A DNA stretch of 64,000 nucleotides from Marinobacter sp. ELB17 (GCF_000169375.1 NZ_AAXY01000010.1:62001-126000); one strand, 5' to 3'; counted from the first letter of the stretch, positions 9,119-18,075 are shown. Notes: generated by a model not told the origin, from the sequence alone. Made by a program: numbers and translations.

Positions 9119-9328
9119 TCAGGTTTTGGATGTGCGTTGGATAGATGTGTGGTCAGCGGCAATAATCTCGCCGCGAATTACGTCGCGACCGCTGTATGGA
9201 GCGGGCGCTGCTGGCTGCTCGATTTTCTGCTCATCGGACTTCCGGTCTGCCAAGCTGGCAGAAGCCGGTAGGGCGAAAGCGGCCAAGACGGCTACGAGTA
9301 CGGTTGTGGTTGCGGTAATGTTTCGCAT
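9119..9328 (-). CDS. Small putative exported protein
   Basis: A 69-residue reading frame starting MRNITATTTVLVAVLAAFAL, a good Sec signal peptide likely cut after ASA, leaving a mature peptide of about 45 polar residues (DRKSDEQKIEQ...). AGGA lies about ten bases before the ATG. I do not recognise the family. It could be a real small periplasmic protein of the kind often found near metal or stress genes, or a truncated one; the signal peptide and ribosome site are the only support. Confidence 0.45.
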   Translation of the reverse strand: MRNITATTTVLVAVLAAFALPASASLADRKSDEQKIEQPAAPAPYSGRDVIRGEIIAADHTSIQRTSKT

Positions 9329-9638
9329 GGTTATTTTCCTAAGGATCTTTGATTGGTTTGTCAGGGACTGGAAATCACGTGGGTGCTTTCTAATCCGATG
9401 AGGGCATTATCAGGATGAAGAGCCAGGTTGAATAATTGTTGCGTGGTATTTCTGGTATCACTGTAAGTGATGAGTAAAGCGATAGACTATAGCGTCGTCG
9501 ATTAGCGTCAGCCCCAATCGGTTGGTTTACCGCCTGATCGCCAAGTGTGTGAATGCTTTCTCTTTTTGTCGTAAGAAGCAGGCTTTCAAGTGGCTGGGCG
9601 TCCATTTGCTCCGCAATACCCTGTGGTAAGGTGCGCCT
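9329..9638. other. Intergenic region, no gene seen
   Basis: These 310 bases separate the minus-strand small exported protein from the plus-strand cdaR gene. They should hold two divergent promoters. A minus-strand open frame (9390-9704) overlaps the cdaR start and has no family features, so it is not annotated. I see no RNA gene or strong hairpin. Confidence 0.5.
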
Positions 9639-10772
9639 ATGATTACGCTTGACCAAACGACAGCTCAGCGCATCGTAGACAGGGCAATGCAGGTTATTGG
9701 CCACTCGGTAAATGTGATGACACCCGACGGAGTGATCATCGCTTCAGGTGATCCGCTACGAGTTGGTGAAATTCATCAGGGCGCACGGCATGTGGCTGTG
9801 CGAGGGGAGTCGCTGGCGGTTGATGCTCACAATGCTGAGCAATTCCCCGGGGTTCGCCATGGTGTTAACGTCCCCATCACGGTTGGCCACCAGGTCGTTG
9901 CTGTTGTTGGCATTTCCGGGGAACCGGCCAAAGTCTTGCCGTTTGCAGATTTGGTGAAGGTTACGGCAGAGCTCATGCTGGAGCATACCGCTCTGCTGGA
10001 GCTAGGCCAGCACCGTCGCCGGCAAATTGAGGATACGTTGTTAGCGCTGATTAATGGACGCACCGTGCCGCAGGTTTGGCTGGAACGAGTCGGCTTCGAT
10101 CAGGCTCAGCCGCGCCTTGCATTGATCATAGAACCTGCGCAGTTACCGGGTCCCGACGATTTTGTTATTTCGCTGATGCGGCAGCTGGAAATCAGTGACA
10201 AAAGCTTGTTATTGGCCCAAGTAGCGCCCCAGCGACTTCTTGTTCTGGTGCCGGTAAAGCTGCCAGGCACCCCAGAGCATCGCTCGATGACAGAGCAGTC
10301 GCTAAAGCGCCTGCAGCGCCATTTACCCGCAGCCATTTACGCGCCAATGGTGATAGCCGTCGGACAGTATACTGAGAGCAATCTTCGGGGCTGCTACGAG
10401 TCTGCTCTTGCAACAATGACGTATGGCCGACGTGAGTCACCACACCTCAAAACACATTGTTACTCGGATAGCCCAGTAGCCATCTTGTGGGAGAGCTTTC
10501 ACCCAGGCTGGCAGCAGCACGAGTTGCTGCGTCCCTTGCACGCCTTGCACGCCCACCCTCGTCATCTTTTGTATGCACGAACCCTGCAAGCGTTTTTTGA
10601 CGCCAATGGCGATGTACAACAATGTGCGTCGACCCTGCATTTGCACCGGAATACCATTCGATACCGACTGAAAAGCATTGAGCAGCTCACCGGGTTGTCT
10701 CCGTTCAAGCTCCCCGAGCTTCTCCACCTGTATCTGGCACTTAACGCAGGCGGCCCCCGCAAAAATGACTGA
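9639..10772 (+). CDS. cdaR: CdaR-family sugar diacid/glycerate regulator
   Basis: A 377-residue activator of the CdaR (SdaR) family. The N-terminal sugar-diacid recognition domain covers about residues 5-135 (VIGHSVNVMTPDGVIIASGD, then RVGEIHQGA), and a C-terminal PucR-type helix-turn-helix spans about 315-370 (CASTLHLHRNTIRYRLKSIE). In E. coli CdaR controls uptake and breakdown of glucarate, galactarate and glycerate. Here the next genes are a GntP permease and a glycerate kinase on the same strand, so they are the likely targets. The ATG has a TAAGG box eight bases upstream. Confidence 0.9.
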   Translation: MITLDQTTAQRIVDRAMQVIGHSVNVMTPDGVIIASGDPLRVGEIHQGARHVAVRGESLAVDAHNAEQFPGVRHGVNVPITVGHQVVAVVGISGEPAKVLPFADLVKVTAELMLEHTALLELGQHRRRQIEDTLLALINGRTVPQVWLERVGFDQAQPRLALIIEPAQLPGPDDFVISLMRQLEISDKSLLLAQVAPQRLLVLVPVKLPGTPEHRSMTEQSLKRLQRHLPAAIYAPMVIAVGQYTESNLRGCYESALATMTYGRRESPHLKTHCYSDSPVAILWESFHPGWQQHELLRPLHALHAHPRHLLYARTLQAFFDANGDVQQCASTLHLHRNTIRYRLKSIEQLTGLSPFKLPELLHLYLALNAGGPRKND

Positions 10773-10782
10773 TTTGTCGTTT

Positions 10783-10789
10783 TGCACAA
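10783..10789. promoter_or_regulatory. Candidate CdaR half-site upstream of gntP
   Basis: TGCACAA lies within TTTTGCACAAAA (10780-10791), about 130 bases before the GntP gene. The same half-site forms a perfect palindrome upstream of codB (39471-39487), the other operon here with a related regulator. The assignment as an operator is inference. Confidence 0.35.
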
Positions 10790-10922
10790 AATTTAGCAGG
10801 TTATGGCTCAATTTTTAGGTTACTTGGCTAAAGACGAATCCCCGCTCAGATTCTAGACTCACGGATTGTACTTAGCTCCCTCCTTGGGAAAATAATAATT
10901 AAAGCGATGCTGGAGATTTTCT

Positions 10923-12266
10923 ATGCACATGGTTTTTATTTTAATCGCTCTTATTGCGTTCATTGTGTTCGCAACGAGCAAATTGCGCCTCAACCCTTTC
11001 ATTACACTTTTGCTGGCATCGTTCATTGCCGCGTTCGCATTTGGCCTGCCGCTCGATGCCATCGAATCAACGATTCGCGGTGGTTTTGGTAAAATTCTCG
11101 GCTACATCGGCCTGGTTATCGTTTTGGGTACCATCATCGGTGTCATTCTTGAGCGCACCGGTGCCGCTATTGTGATGGCTGAGACGATCATTAAATGTTT
11201 GGGTAAAAAATTCCCTACCATGACGATGTCCATCGTTGGTTTTATTGTGTCTATTCCGGTGTTTTGTGATTCCGGTTTTGTCATTCTCAACAGCCTGAAG
11301 CGCTCCATGGCGAGAACCCTTAGCGTATCCCCCGTCGCAATGACGGTGGCACTTTCTACCGGTCTATTTGCAACCCACACCCTTGTACCACCCACGCCCG
11401 GCCCGATTGCGGCCGCAGGCAACCTGGGGTTGGAAAACAACTTGGGGCTGGTTATCGGCGTCGGCCTTGTTTTCGCCATAATCGCGGCGATGGCGGGTTT
11501 GGTTTGGGCCTATTTCTCACGAAACCTGCCCAGTACAGAACTGGATCTAACAGAAGAAGCGTTTGAGGAAGGTAAAGAGCATTACGGTGAACTGCCTGGC
11601 CCATGGAAAGCCTTTGCTCCTATTTTTGTACCCATTGCCCTTATTTGTTTGGGCTCAGTAGCCAGTTACCCAACCGCCCCGCTGGGTGATGGGTTTCTTT
11701 ATGAAGCGCTGAATTTTCTTGGTAAGCCGCTAAATGCTCTGTTGATTGGCCTTGGGTTTGCAGTACTGCTGATTCAAGGTAATGAGAAACTCAAAGGATT
11801 TGCCCGTCACACCGAAAAAGGTCTGGTTGTCTCGGCACCGATTATTCTGATTACCGGTGCGGGTGGCGCATTCGGTGCTGTGCTGGCCGCGACACCGCTG
11901 GGTGATTTCCTTGGCCAGAACCTGTCTACATTGGGCTTGGGGGTTATCATGCCTTTCATTGTGGCCGCTGCGCTCAAATCGGCACAAGGTTCTTCAACCG
12001 TCGCCCTGGTTACCGCTTCTGCGCTGGTTGCCCCGTTGTTGCCGCAATTGGGATTGGACTCAGATATGGGCCGCGTACTAACGGTTATGGCCGTTGGTGC
12101 TGGCGCAATGACCGTCTCCCACGCCAACGACAGCTATTTTTGGGTGGTATCCCAGTTCAGTAAAATGGACGTTGCAACGGCGTATCGCTCACACACAGCG
12201 GCGACACTTTTTATGGGCCTGGTAACAATTACTGCCGTGTGGCTAGCATCCCTGGCAGCTCTGTAA
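10923..12266 (+). CDS. GntP-family permease (gluconate/glycerate type)
   Basis: A 447-residue inner-membrane permease of the GntP family, with about 12-14 hydrophobic segments and GntP signatures such as SIPVFCDSGFVIL (near residue 115) and THTLVPPTPGPIAAAGNLG (near 150). Members import gluconate, glycerate or related hydroxy acids by proton symport. The glycerate kinase 42 bases downstream suggests glycerate as the substrate. GGAG precedes the ATG by about ten bases. Expression is probably controlled by the CdaR gene upstream. Confidence 0.9.
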   Translation: MHMVFILIALIAFIVFATSKLRLNPFITLLLASFIAAFAFGLPLDAIESTIRGGFGKILGYIGLVIVLGTIIGVILERTGAAIVMAETIIKCLGKKFPTMTMSIVGFIVSIPVFCDSGFVILNSLKRSMARTLSVSPVAMTVALSTGLFATHTLVPPTPGPIAAAGNLGLENNLGLVIGVGLVFAIIAAMAGLVWAYFSRNLPSTELDLTEEAFEEGKEHYGELPGPWKAFAPIFVPIALICLGSVASYPTAPLGDGFLYEALNFLGKPLNALLIGLGFAVLLIQGNEKLKGFARHTEKGLVVSAPIILITGAGGAFGAVLAATPLGDFLGQNLSTLGLGVIMPFIVAAALKSAQGSSTVALVTASALVAPLLPQLGLDSDMGRVLTVMAVGAGAMTVSHANDSYFWVVSQFSKMDVATAYRSHTAATLFMGLVTITAVWLASLAAL

Positions 12267-12308
12267 GGGGCACTAGCGATATTCAAACAACTTGGTAAGG
12301 ACCGCAGC

Positions 12309-13442
12309 ATGCGTGTACTCATTGCCCCTGATTCGTTCAAAGAGTGTCTGACGGCGAAAGCCGTCGCTGACGCGATCGCCGTTGGTTGGTTGCGTGGTGC
12401 TCCGGCTGACCAGGTGATTAAAATCCCCCTGGCAGATGGCGGTGAAGGCACAACAGCCACTCTCGTGGGGGCTATGCACGGCAAGTTGCACCAGACACGG
12501 GTAAGCGGTCCTTCCGGCTACCCGGTCAATGCCAGTTACGGGCTGATAGATAATGGCAAAACCGCCATTGTTGAAGTTGCTGAGGCAAGCGGCCTGCACT
12601 GTGTGGCCGAGCCTGACCGTAATGCGATGTCAGCGTCCAGTTATGGCACCGGTCAGCTCATCATGGCTGCTTTGAAACACCGGCCGAAGACCCTTATCGT
12701 TTGCTTGGGTGGCAGTGCCACCACCGATGGTGGCGCGGGTTTGCTGCAAGCTATGGGCGCACAATTATTGGACAGTAAAGGCCGATCCATACCTCCCGGT
12801 GGAGAGGGTTTAAAATACATCAGTCACTTTGACATTGCCGACGCGAAAGCAGAGCTGGCAGGTATAGACGTTGTGGTCGCATGCGATGTGACGAATCCCC
12901 TACTCGGCAACTTGGGCGCCGCAGCAGTGTTTGGGCCACAAAAAGGTGCTTCGCCAGACGACGTCAAAGTGCTCGACGCCAACCTTGGTCACTTTGCCCA
13001 GTGTGTGGCGCTAAATGGTTACGACATAAGCAGCTTTGCAGGAAGTGGCGCAGCAGGCGGCATTGGGGGAACGGTCGCTGGGATTCTTGGTGGGCTTTTA
13101 AAACCCGGTATCGAATTGGTAATGGCGGCCGTGGGTATGGACGCACAGATGAAGGTAGCCGACTTGGTGATTACGGCTGAAGGGGCGATTGACGGCCAAA
13201 GTGCTTCTGGCAAAACGCCGACAGGCGTTGCCAAGCTGGCACAACGCTATCAGGTACCTGTTATTGGCCTTGCCGGCATGTTGGGGGGCAAAAATATGAC
13301 GGCCATTCATGAGGCGGGCATTACATCGGTTTTCTCGATTGCCCCTGGACCCATCAGTAAAAGCGACGCTATCGCACATGCATCGCACTATCTTGAAAGC
13401 ACCAGCGAGCAGCTGGCTCGGCTTGTTTCAAGGCTGAAATAA
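12309..13442 (+). CDS. garK: Glycerate kinase (GarK/GlxK family)
   Basis: A 377-residue glycerate 2-kinase that phosphorylates D-glycerate, feeding it into lower glycolysis. Family motifs are clear: MRVLIAPDSFKECLTAKAVA at the start, PLADGGEGT near residue 45, CLGGSATTDGGAG near 135, and VITAEGAIDGQSASGKTP near 290. Length fits the family (about 380). AAGGA lies nine bases before the ATG. It is the last gene of the cdaR-gntP-garK cluster, which links transport and phosphorylation of glycerate. Confidence 0.94.
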   Translation: MRVLIAPDSFKECLTAKAVADAIAVGWLRGAPADQVIKIPLADGGEGTTATLVGAMHGKLHQTRVSGPSGYPVNASYGLIDNGKTAIVEVAEASGLHCVAEPDRNAMSASSYGTGQLIMAALKHRPKTLIVCLGGSATTDGGAGLLQAMGAQLLDSKGRSIPPGGEGLKYISHFDIADAKAELAGIDVVVACDVTNPLLGNLGAAAVFGPQKGASPDDVKVLDANLGHFAQCVALNGYDISSFAGSGAAGGIGGTVAGILGGLLKPGIELVMAAVGMDAQMKVADLVITAEGAIDGQSASGKTPTGVAKLAQRYQVPVIGLAGMLGGKNMTAIHEAGITSVFSIAPGPISKSDAIAHASHYLESTSEQLARLVSRLK

Positions 13443-13531
13443 AAAACCGAAACATGCGAGGTTGCAGTAATACTCGTCAAGCGGGTTTATGGTTCGTGTT
13501 CTCCGTTCTTTACCAAAGGCTGTTGAGCGAC

Positions 13532-13648
13532 TTTAATCAAAGGAACTCCATGAAGAAAAAAGAGTAAGTAGTGCTTGAAGCCGTTCCGGCATCGACCAGG
13601 GAAGAGACGCTTCTTGGTGAAATCAGAGATATTCTCAAGCAGAAATAA
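13532..13648 (+). pseudogene. mscL: mscL 3' remnant (large-conductance mechanosensitive channel)
   Basis: The stretch reads (N-S)-MKKKE, a TAA stop at 13565-13567, then VVLEAVPASTREETLLGEIR with D-I-L-K-Q-K before the final TAA at 13646. The last part matches the cytoplasmic C-terminal helix of MscL (compare KEEVLLTEIRDLL in E. coli), and KKKE is the usual charged cluster just after the second membrane helix. Bases before it (ATCAAAGG) read I-K-G in another frame, consistent with a frameshift. No membrane part of the channel is recognisable upstream, so this is a dead fragment of about 35 codons. Confidence 0.75.
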
Positions 13649-13678
13649 CTCAATTCAGAGAGTGAGTGTCAACTGGTA

Positions 13679-13706
13679 GACGGCACGTGCGGGAGCACGT
13701 GCCGTC
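13679..13706. repeat. Perfect 12-bp hairpin with GGGA loop
   Basis: GACGGCACGTGC (13679-13690) and GCACGTGCCGTC (13695-13706) are exact reverse complements separated by GGGA. No T run follows on either strand, so an intrinsic terminator is unlikely. It lies between the mscL remnant and the 3' end of gabD; it may be a REP-like unit or a symmetrical end for converging transcripts. Confidence 0.85.
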
Positions 13707-13839
13707 AGCACTCATTCCAGCTCCGTTTAGCCAGTGCGGTGTTGGCGAGGAGATCGTACCGGTTGAAGTGGACGCCATGGAAATTCATGGTTATCGACCG
13801 ACGTTAGGGCTCATCGTTTCTGCGGCGACCTCTAACCGA

Positions 13840-15303
13840 TCAGCCTAGGCCGCCCATACACAGGTATTTGATTTCGACATAGTCGTCGATGCCGTACTTG
13901 GAGCCCTCGCGTCCAATGCCGGACTCCTTGACGCCGCCAAAGGGAGCCACTTCAGTGGAAATTATCCCTTCGTTGATACCCACCATGCCGTACTCCAGCG
14001 CTTCGGCGACCCTCCAGATACGGCCGATGTCCCGGGCGTAAAAGTAGGCGGCCAAACCGAAGGGGGTGTCGTTGGCGGTTTGCACGGCTTCAGCTTCATT
14101 GGAGAAGCGGAATACTGTCGCCACCGGGCCGAAGATCTCTGCATTGGCGATGCTCATGGCGGTCGTAACCTGGGTGAGTATCACCGGGGCGTAGAAGTTT
14201 TCTCCAAGTCCCTCGGCGTTGTCGGCCTGATGCAGGATGGCACCCTGTTCGACGGCCTCGGCCACCAGTCCTTTTACTTTGGCTACTGCTTTGGCGTTGA
14301 TCAGGGGGCCGATGGTGACTCCTTCGGTCAAGCCGTCACCGACCTTCAACTGGGCTACGGCGCTGGCGAGCTTTTCGACGAAGGTGTCGTAGACGGAATC
14401 TTGCACCAGAATGCGGTTGGTGCAGACGCAGGTTTGACCGGCGTTGCGGAACTTGGATGCCATCAAACCGGCTACTGCCGCGTCCAGATCGGCGTCGTCA
14501 AAGACGATAAAGGGGGCGTTACCCCCAAGCTCCAGAGAAATCTTCTTGACCGTATCGGCGCATTGGCGCATCAACAGTTTGCCCACCGGGGTTGAACCGG
14601 TAAAAGAAAGTTTACGTACCCGGCTGTCGTTACAGAGGGTTTGACCGACGGTGGCGGCATCTTGGCTGGTGACCACGTTAAAGGTGCCAGCGGGCAAGCC
14701 GGCACGGGATGCCAGCTCGGCCAGAGCCAGAGCGGAAAGGGGAGTGTCTTCCCCGGGTTTGACGACCACTGTACATCCCGCCGCCAGCGCCGGGGCGACT
14801 TTGCGGGTGATCATGGCGATAGGGAAGTTCCATGGGGTAATCGCTGCGACGACGCCGATGGGCTGCTTAAGAACAATAATACGTTTGTCGGGGCCGTGGG
14901 ACGGGATAACGTCGCCGTAAACCCGTTTGGCCTCCTCGGCGAACCACTCGATAAAAGACGCGCCGTAGGCCACTTCGCCACGGGCTTCAGCCAGAGGCTT
15001 GCCCTGTTCGCTGGTCATCAGCTGGGCGAGGTCTTCCTGGTGGGCGAGGATCAGCTCGAACCATTTGCGCAGCGCTTTGGCACGCGCTTTGGCGGTTAGG
15101 GCGCTCCATGCGGGCTGCGCTGCTGCGGCGGCATCGATGGCGCGGGTGGTTTCCACCGCGCCCATGTCGGGCACATCGCCTACTCGGTCGCCAGTGCTGG
15201 GGTTGGTGACGGTGTAGCTTCGGCCGTTGGCCGCCGCGCACCACTCGCCGTTAATAAAAGCCTGCTGTCGAAGCAGCGCTGCGTCTTTAAGCGTTAGTAC
15301 CAT
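13840..15303 (-). CDS. gabD: Succinate-semialdehyde dehydrogenase, NAD(P)-dependent
   Basis: A 487-residue aldehyde dehydrogenase that oxidises succinate semialdehyde to succinate, the last step of GABA breakdown. It shows the cofactor site PWNFPIAMITRK, KPGEDTPLSA, the glutamate motif ISLELGGNAPFIV, and the nucleophile in NAGQTCVCTNR with the paired cysteines typical of GabD. The C-terminal KESGIGREGSKYGIDDYVEI is also typical. It lies 96 bases downstream of dctM and is probably the last gene of a dctPQM-gabD operon, suggesting the TRAP system once imported a substrate metabolised through a semialdehyde. gabD itself looks intact. Confidence 0.93.
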   Translation of the reverse strand: MVLTLKDAALLRQQAFINGEWCAAANGRSYTVTNPSTGDRVGDVPDMGAVETTRAIDAAAAAQPAWSALTAKARAKALRKWFELILAHQEDLAQLMTSEQGKPLAEARGEVAYGASFIEWFAEEAKRVYGDVIPSHGPDKRIIVLKQPIGVVAAITPWNFPIAMITRKVAPALAAGCTVVVKPGEDTPLSALALAELASRAGLPAGTFNVVTSQDAATVGQTLCNDSRVRKLSFTGSTPVGKLLMRQCADTVKKISLELGGNAPFIVFDDADLDAAVAGLMASKFRNAGQTCVCTNRILVQDSVYDTFVEKLASAVAQLKVGDGLTEGVTIGPLINAKAVAKVKGLVAEAVEQGAILHQADNAEGLGENFYAPVILTQVTTAMSIANAEIFGPVATVFRFSNEAEAVQTANDTPFGLAAYFYARDIGRIWRVAEALEYGMVGINEGIISTEVAPFGGVKESGIGREGSKYGIDDYVEIKYLCMGGLG

Positions 15304-15399
15304 TGTAAGTATTCTCGTTTGTGGTTGACCGGCCTATCCTTCCTGCTAATGGCGAGCGGGAACGATAGGGGTCAAGATCTCATTGAACATGGGGCCTTC

Positions 15400-16722
15400 T
15401 TAGCCCATCACTTTGTTAGGCAGCCAGAGTACGATCTCCGGGAAGATCATACATAATATCAGTACGATCAGGTTCAGTGCGATAAATGGCGTGACCGACC
15501 GGTAGATTTCACCCATTCCAACGTCATCGGGAGCGACTCCTTTCAGGTAGAAAAGTGCAAAACCATAGGGTGGCGTTTGTACAGCGATCAGGATGTTTAG
15601 AATCATCAGCACCCCGAACCAAATGGGGTCGTAGCCCAGGGCCACCGCGATCGGAGTAAACAGCGGCGCGCACATCAGCACGATGATGAACTCGTCAATA
15701 ATGAATCCAAGCAGCAGCATGATCAGCTGAAATATTATGATGATCATGATGGGTGGCAGGTCCAGGCCGGTCGTGACCTCGGCCACCATATTCTGCACTC
15801 CCATCAATAAATGGAAGTTGCTGAATACAGAGGCGCCGAAAATGATCCACATGGCCACGCTGACCAGAGTGGCTGTTTGAAAGCCGGCGGCCTGGAACAT
15901 GGCCGGATTGAACCGCTTGAACACGATCGCCAGCAAGATGGCGCCCACCACCCCGATGGCTCCCGATTCAGTAGGGGTGGCAATGCCACTGATAATGCTG
16001 CCGAGCACTACAAAGATAAGCAGTAAGGCGGAGAGGCCGTCGCGCAGTATGACGAATTTCTGACTTGAGGTGCGGGGTTCCTCGTCGGTCCTGTCTTTTT
16101 CCAGGGGGGCCTTGGTGGGATCGCGCCGGCAGCTGATTACCACGTAGCTTATCAGGAGCGCGATCGTCAGTAAGGCCGGAACCATGGCGCCCAGAAACAT
16201 GCGCCCGACCGAGTTCTGGGTTGCGGCAGCAAACATTATCATGGGAATGCTGGGAGGAATCAGTATGCCCAAGCCTCCGCCCGCCATTATGACGCCCAGC
16301 GCCAAGCGCCTGTCATAGCCTCGCTCAAGCATCGGGCGCAGGGCGATGCTGCCTGAGGTCATGATGCCGGCGCCGATAATGCCAACCATGGCACCGATCA
16401 TTGAGCAAACCGCGATAACGCTGATGGCCAGAGAACCACGCACCCGGCCGATCATCAGCTGGCTAGCGTTGAACATGGCATCGCCGATCCCGGACTTGGT
16501 CAGCAATTGTCCCATGTAGATGTACAGGGGAATGGCGAGCAGGATAAAACTGAAAAAGGTCGATTCCAGTGTCGTTGGAATAACGTTGAAGATGCCCTCG
16601 CCCCAAGTCAGGTAGCCGATCCCCATGGCGATTCCACCCAGAGCCAGGCCCACCGGGGCTCCGAGAGCGAAGAAGATCAGGATGCACAGCAGCAGCACCC
16701 CGGTCAGCAGTTCAATGCCCAT
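15400..16722 (-). CDS. dctM: TRAP transporter large permease subunit
   Basis: A 440-residue DctM-type membrane subunit, which forms the Na+-coupled transport channel of a TRAP system. It has about 12 hydrophobic helices with the family landmarks FALGAPVGLALGGIAMG near the start, IGAGIMTSGSIALRPMLERG, GGGLGILIPPSIPMI and IIDEFIIVLMCAPLF. The gene looks intact, and its ATG lies 11 bases inside the end of dctQ, so translation was coupled. It is probably non-functional in practice because its partners dctQ and dctP are broken. Confidence 0.93.
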   Translation of the reverse strand: MGIELLTGVLLLCILIFFALGAPVGLALGGIAMGIGYLTWGEGIFNVIPTTLESTFFSFILLAIPLYIYMGQLLTKSGIGDAMFNASQLMIGRVRGSLAISVIAVCSMIGAMVGIIGAGIMTSGSIALRPMLERGYDRRLALGVIMAGGGLGILIPPSIPMIMFAAATQNSVGRMFLGAMVPALLTIALLISYVVISCRRDPTKAPLEKDRTDEEPRTSSQKFVILRDGLSALLLIFVVLGSIISGIATPTESGAIGVVGAILLAIVFKRFNPAMFQAAGFQTATLVSVAMWIIFGASVFSNFHLLMGVQNMVAEVTTGLDLPPIMIIIIFQLIMLLLGFIIDEFIIVLMCAPLFTPIAVALGYDPIWFGVLMILNILIAVQTPPYGFALFYLKGVAPDDVGMGEIYRSVTPFIALNLIVLILCMIFPEIVLWLPNKVMG

Positions 16723-17257
16723 GATGGGTACCCTCTTTTTGTTTCAGCAGCGGTATACCCGTCGCCAAGTAATAAATATCGTTCAATATGTCCCGCACGA
16801 GTTGGGCAATAAAAAGCGAGCAGGCGATCATCATCACCCAGAAGTGATACATGGGCGGCGCCCACTCGCTTTCGCGACGGTAATCGAATTCCAGGGCTTC
16901 TGTCAGTTTGCCAGTGCTTACCTTCACGATGATGACCAGGAAGAATATGCCCAGGGCGAAGCTGATGACGTTAAAAACGCTCTTGGTCTTGGGGGAGACC
17001 TTCAGGTAAAGAATGTCGACATTGATGTGCGCTCGCTTCTGTTAAGCATAAGCGCCGCCGAGGGCTGTGACATAGCCGAACAGAAACAGCGACATGTCGT
17101 AGGCCCAGATGGTGGGGCTGTTCAGGACGTAGCGAGCGAATACTTCAAAGGCGACGATGCCGGCCAATAGCGGCATTAGGTAGGCAGCTGCTTTGCCTGT
17201 CAGCATGACAAGAAAATCGATACTGTGGCAGAGCCCCCTCAGAAAAGAATGGAACAT
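16712..17257 (-). pseudogene. dctQ: TRAP small permease subunit dctQ with in-frame stop
   Basis: The frame from ATG 17257 (MFHSFLRGLCHSIDFLVMLT) to TGA 16712 encodes a DctQ protein of about 180 codons with four membrane helices, but codon 72 (17042-17044) is TAA. The two halves are in the same frame: GGYVTALGGAYA-like residues end before the stop, and QKRAHINVDILYLKV continues after it. Homologues usually have Leu at this point (A-Y-A-L), so TTA to TAA is the simplest lesion. A sequencing error or stop suppression is possible. The second half would give only helices three and four. Confidence 0.85.
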
Positions 17258-17331
17258 AAGGGATATCCTGAAATTATACAAAAGGCGAAAAGTACCGTTT
17301 ACTTTCCGCCTTGGCCAAAGGCCCAATACGA

Positions 17332-17380
17332 GCCCTTGAAAACGGGTGATTTTTGCAAAAACTCACCCGTTTTCAAGGGC
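17332..17380. terminator. Strong symmetrical hairpin between dctP remnant and dctQ
   Basis: An 18-bp perfect stem (17332-17349 with 17363-17380; arms begin GCCCTTGAAAACGGG). The loop TTTTTGCAAAAAC adds further pairing. It sits where TRAP operons often carry a hairpin between the receptor gene and the permease genes, limiting downstream expression. Confidence 0.75.
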
Positions 17381-17413
17381 GATAATTATAGAGGCAAAAT
17401 GCCTGCTAAATTA

Positions 17414-17569
17414 TCAGTAGTCGGTGGTATTCAGGATGTCGATCAGCTGCTTGCTGTACTTGTCCTGCGCGGCGTACTCTTCCCGAAGAGTTGAACCCGC
17501 AGCAGCCCACGCTTTTTTGTCGGCTTCGCTCATAGCAAATCGCACTGACTTTAGGTCTTTTTGTCGGAT
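17414..17569 (-). pseudogene. dctP: dctP 3' remnant (TRAP C4-type receptor)
   Basis: Reading leftwards, the frame gives LKSVRFAM, SEADKKAWAAAGSTLREEYA and KYSKQLIDILNTTDY before TGA at 17414-17416. This is the C-terminal helix region of a DctP solute-binding protein, in the expected place at the head of dctQM-gabD. About 50 codons survive; the remaining ~280 codons, signal peptide and promoter are missing. The loss borders on IS-derived sequence (IS3-like remnant and IS21 element), which makes an IS-mediated deletion likely. Confidence 0.8.
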
Positions 17570-17866
17570 TACTCATATTTGAGTCCAGCAACTGGAGTTT
17601 CCGCAGTCTTACAAGAAAGTGCTCCGCAACTGAGAAAGGTGCACGCACACAGCGTGAAGGAAATTAGAGGTTTTCGGGCCAATTGGCAAAATTTTTCCCC
17701 TAACTACAGATTGGTAAACAAGTGGTGCGCCGAAAAAAAATTAATTTAAACAACTGTTTTTAATGTGTTTTTGATCGGATGCGGCGGCATTAGGTGGTTA
17801 AGCGCGAGGCAAAAGCACAGTAAGTAAGCAGTCGCATCAATTATTAGATGCATAGGTTTTCTGCAG
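17570..17866. other. Non-coding stretch at deletion boundary
   Basis: About 300 AT-richer bases between the dctP fragment and an IS3-like remnant. Short open frames here show no family features or ribosome sites. Nothing recognisable; probably leftover sequence from an IS-associated deletion. Confidence 0.4.
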
Positions 17867-18075
17867 TGGTCCAATGAAGTCGGACACGAATTTAGTTGGT
17901 TATATTGCAGTCGTAAGTGAGGTGTCTGATGACCGGGAAACGACGTTTCTTTCCCTTCAATTTCAAGTAGGAATCACCGGTCTGGCGCCTGACTAAGGAT
18001 GCTGATTTGCGCATGCCTGTACGCCCTTAAAATGGGTGAAAGTGCCGTGCGACGATGGGACACCAAGACGTATTT
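17867..18075 (+). mobile_element. Degenerate IS3-family orfA remnant
   Basis: TGGTCCAATGAAGTCGGACA at 17867-17886 looks like an IS3-type terminal repeat. It is followed by MTGKRRFFPFNFK (ATG 17929), then after stops and frame changes by CLYALKMGESAVRRW (18010-18055), which matches the helix-turn-helix of IS3-family OrfA proteins (V-G-E-S-A-L-R-R-W type). No orfB or right end was found before the IS21 element, so only the left tip survives. Confidence 0.6.

Noticed and set aside
9390..9704. Minus-strand frame of 104 codons overlapping the cdaR start
   Set aside because: No family features and conflicts with a well-supported start of cdaR.
13679..13706. CRISPR-like or tRNA-like structure at the strong hairpin
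   Set aside because: A single palindrome without spaced copies, and no cloverleaf around it.
13666..13848. Plus-strand frame covering the 12-bp hairpin
   Set aside because: The start lies just before the hairpin arms, no ribosome site, and it runs into the gabD end on the other strand.
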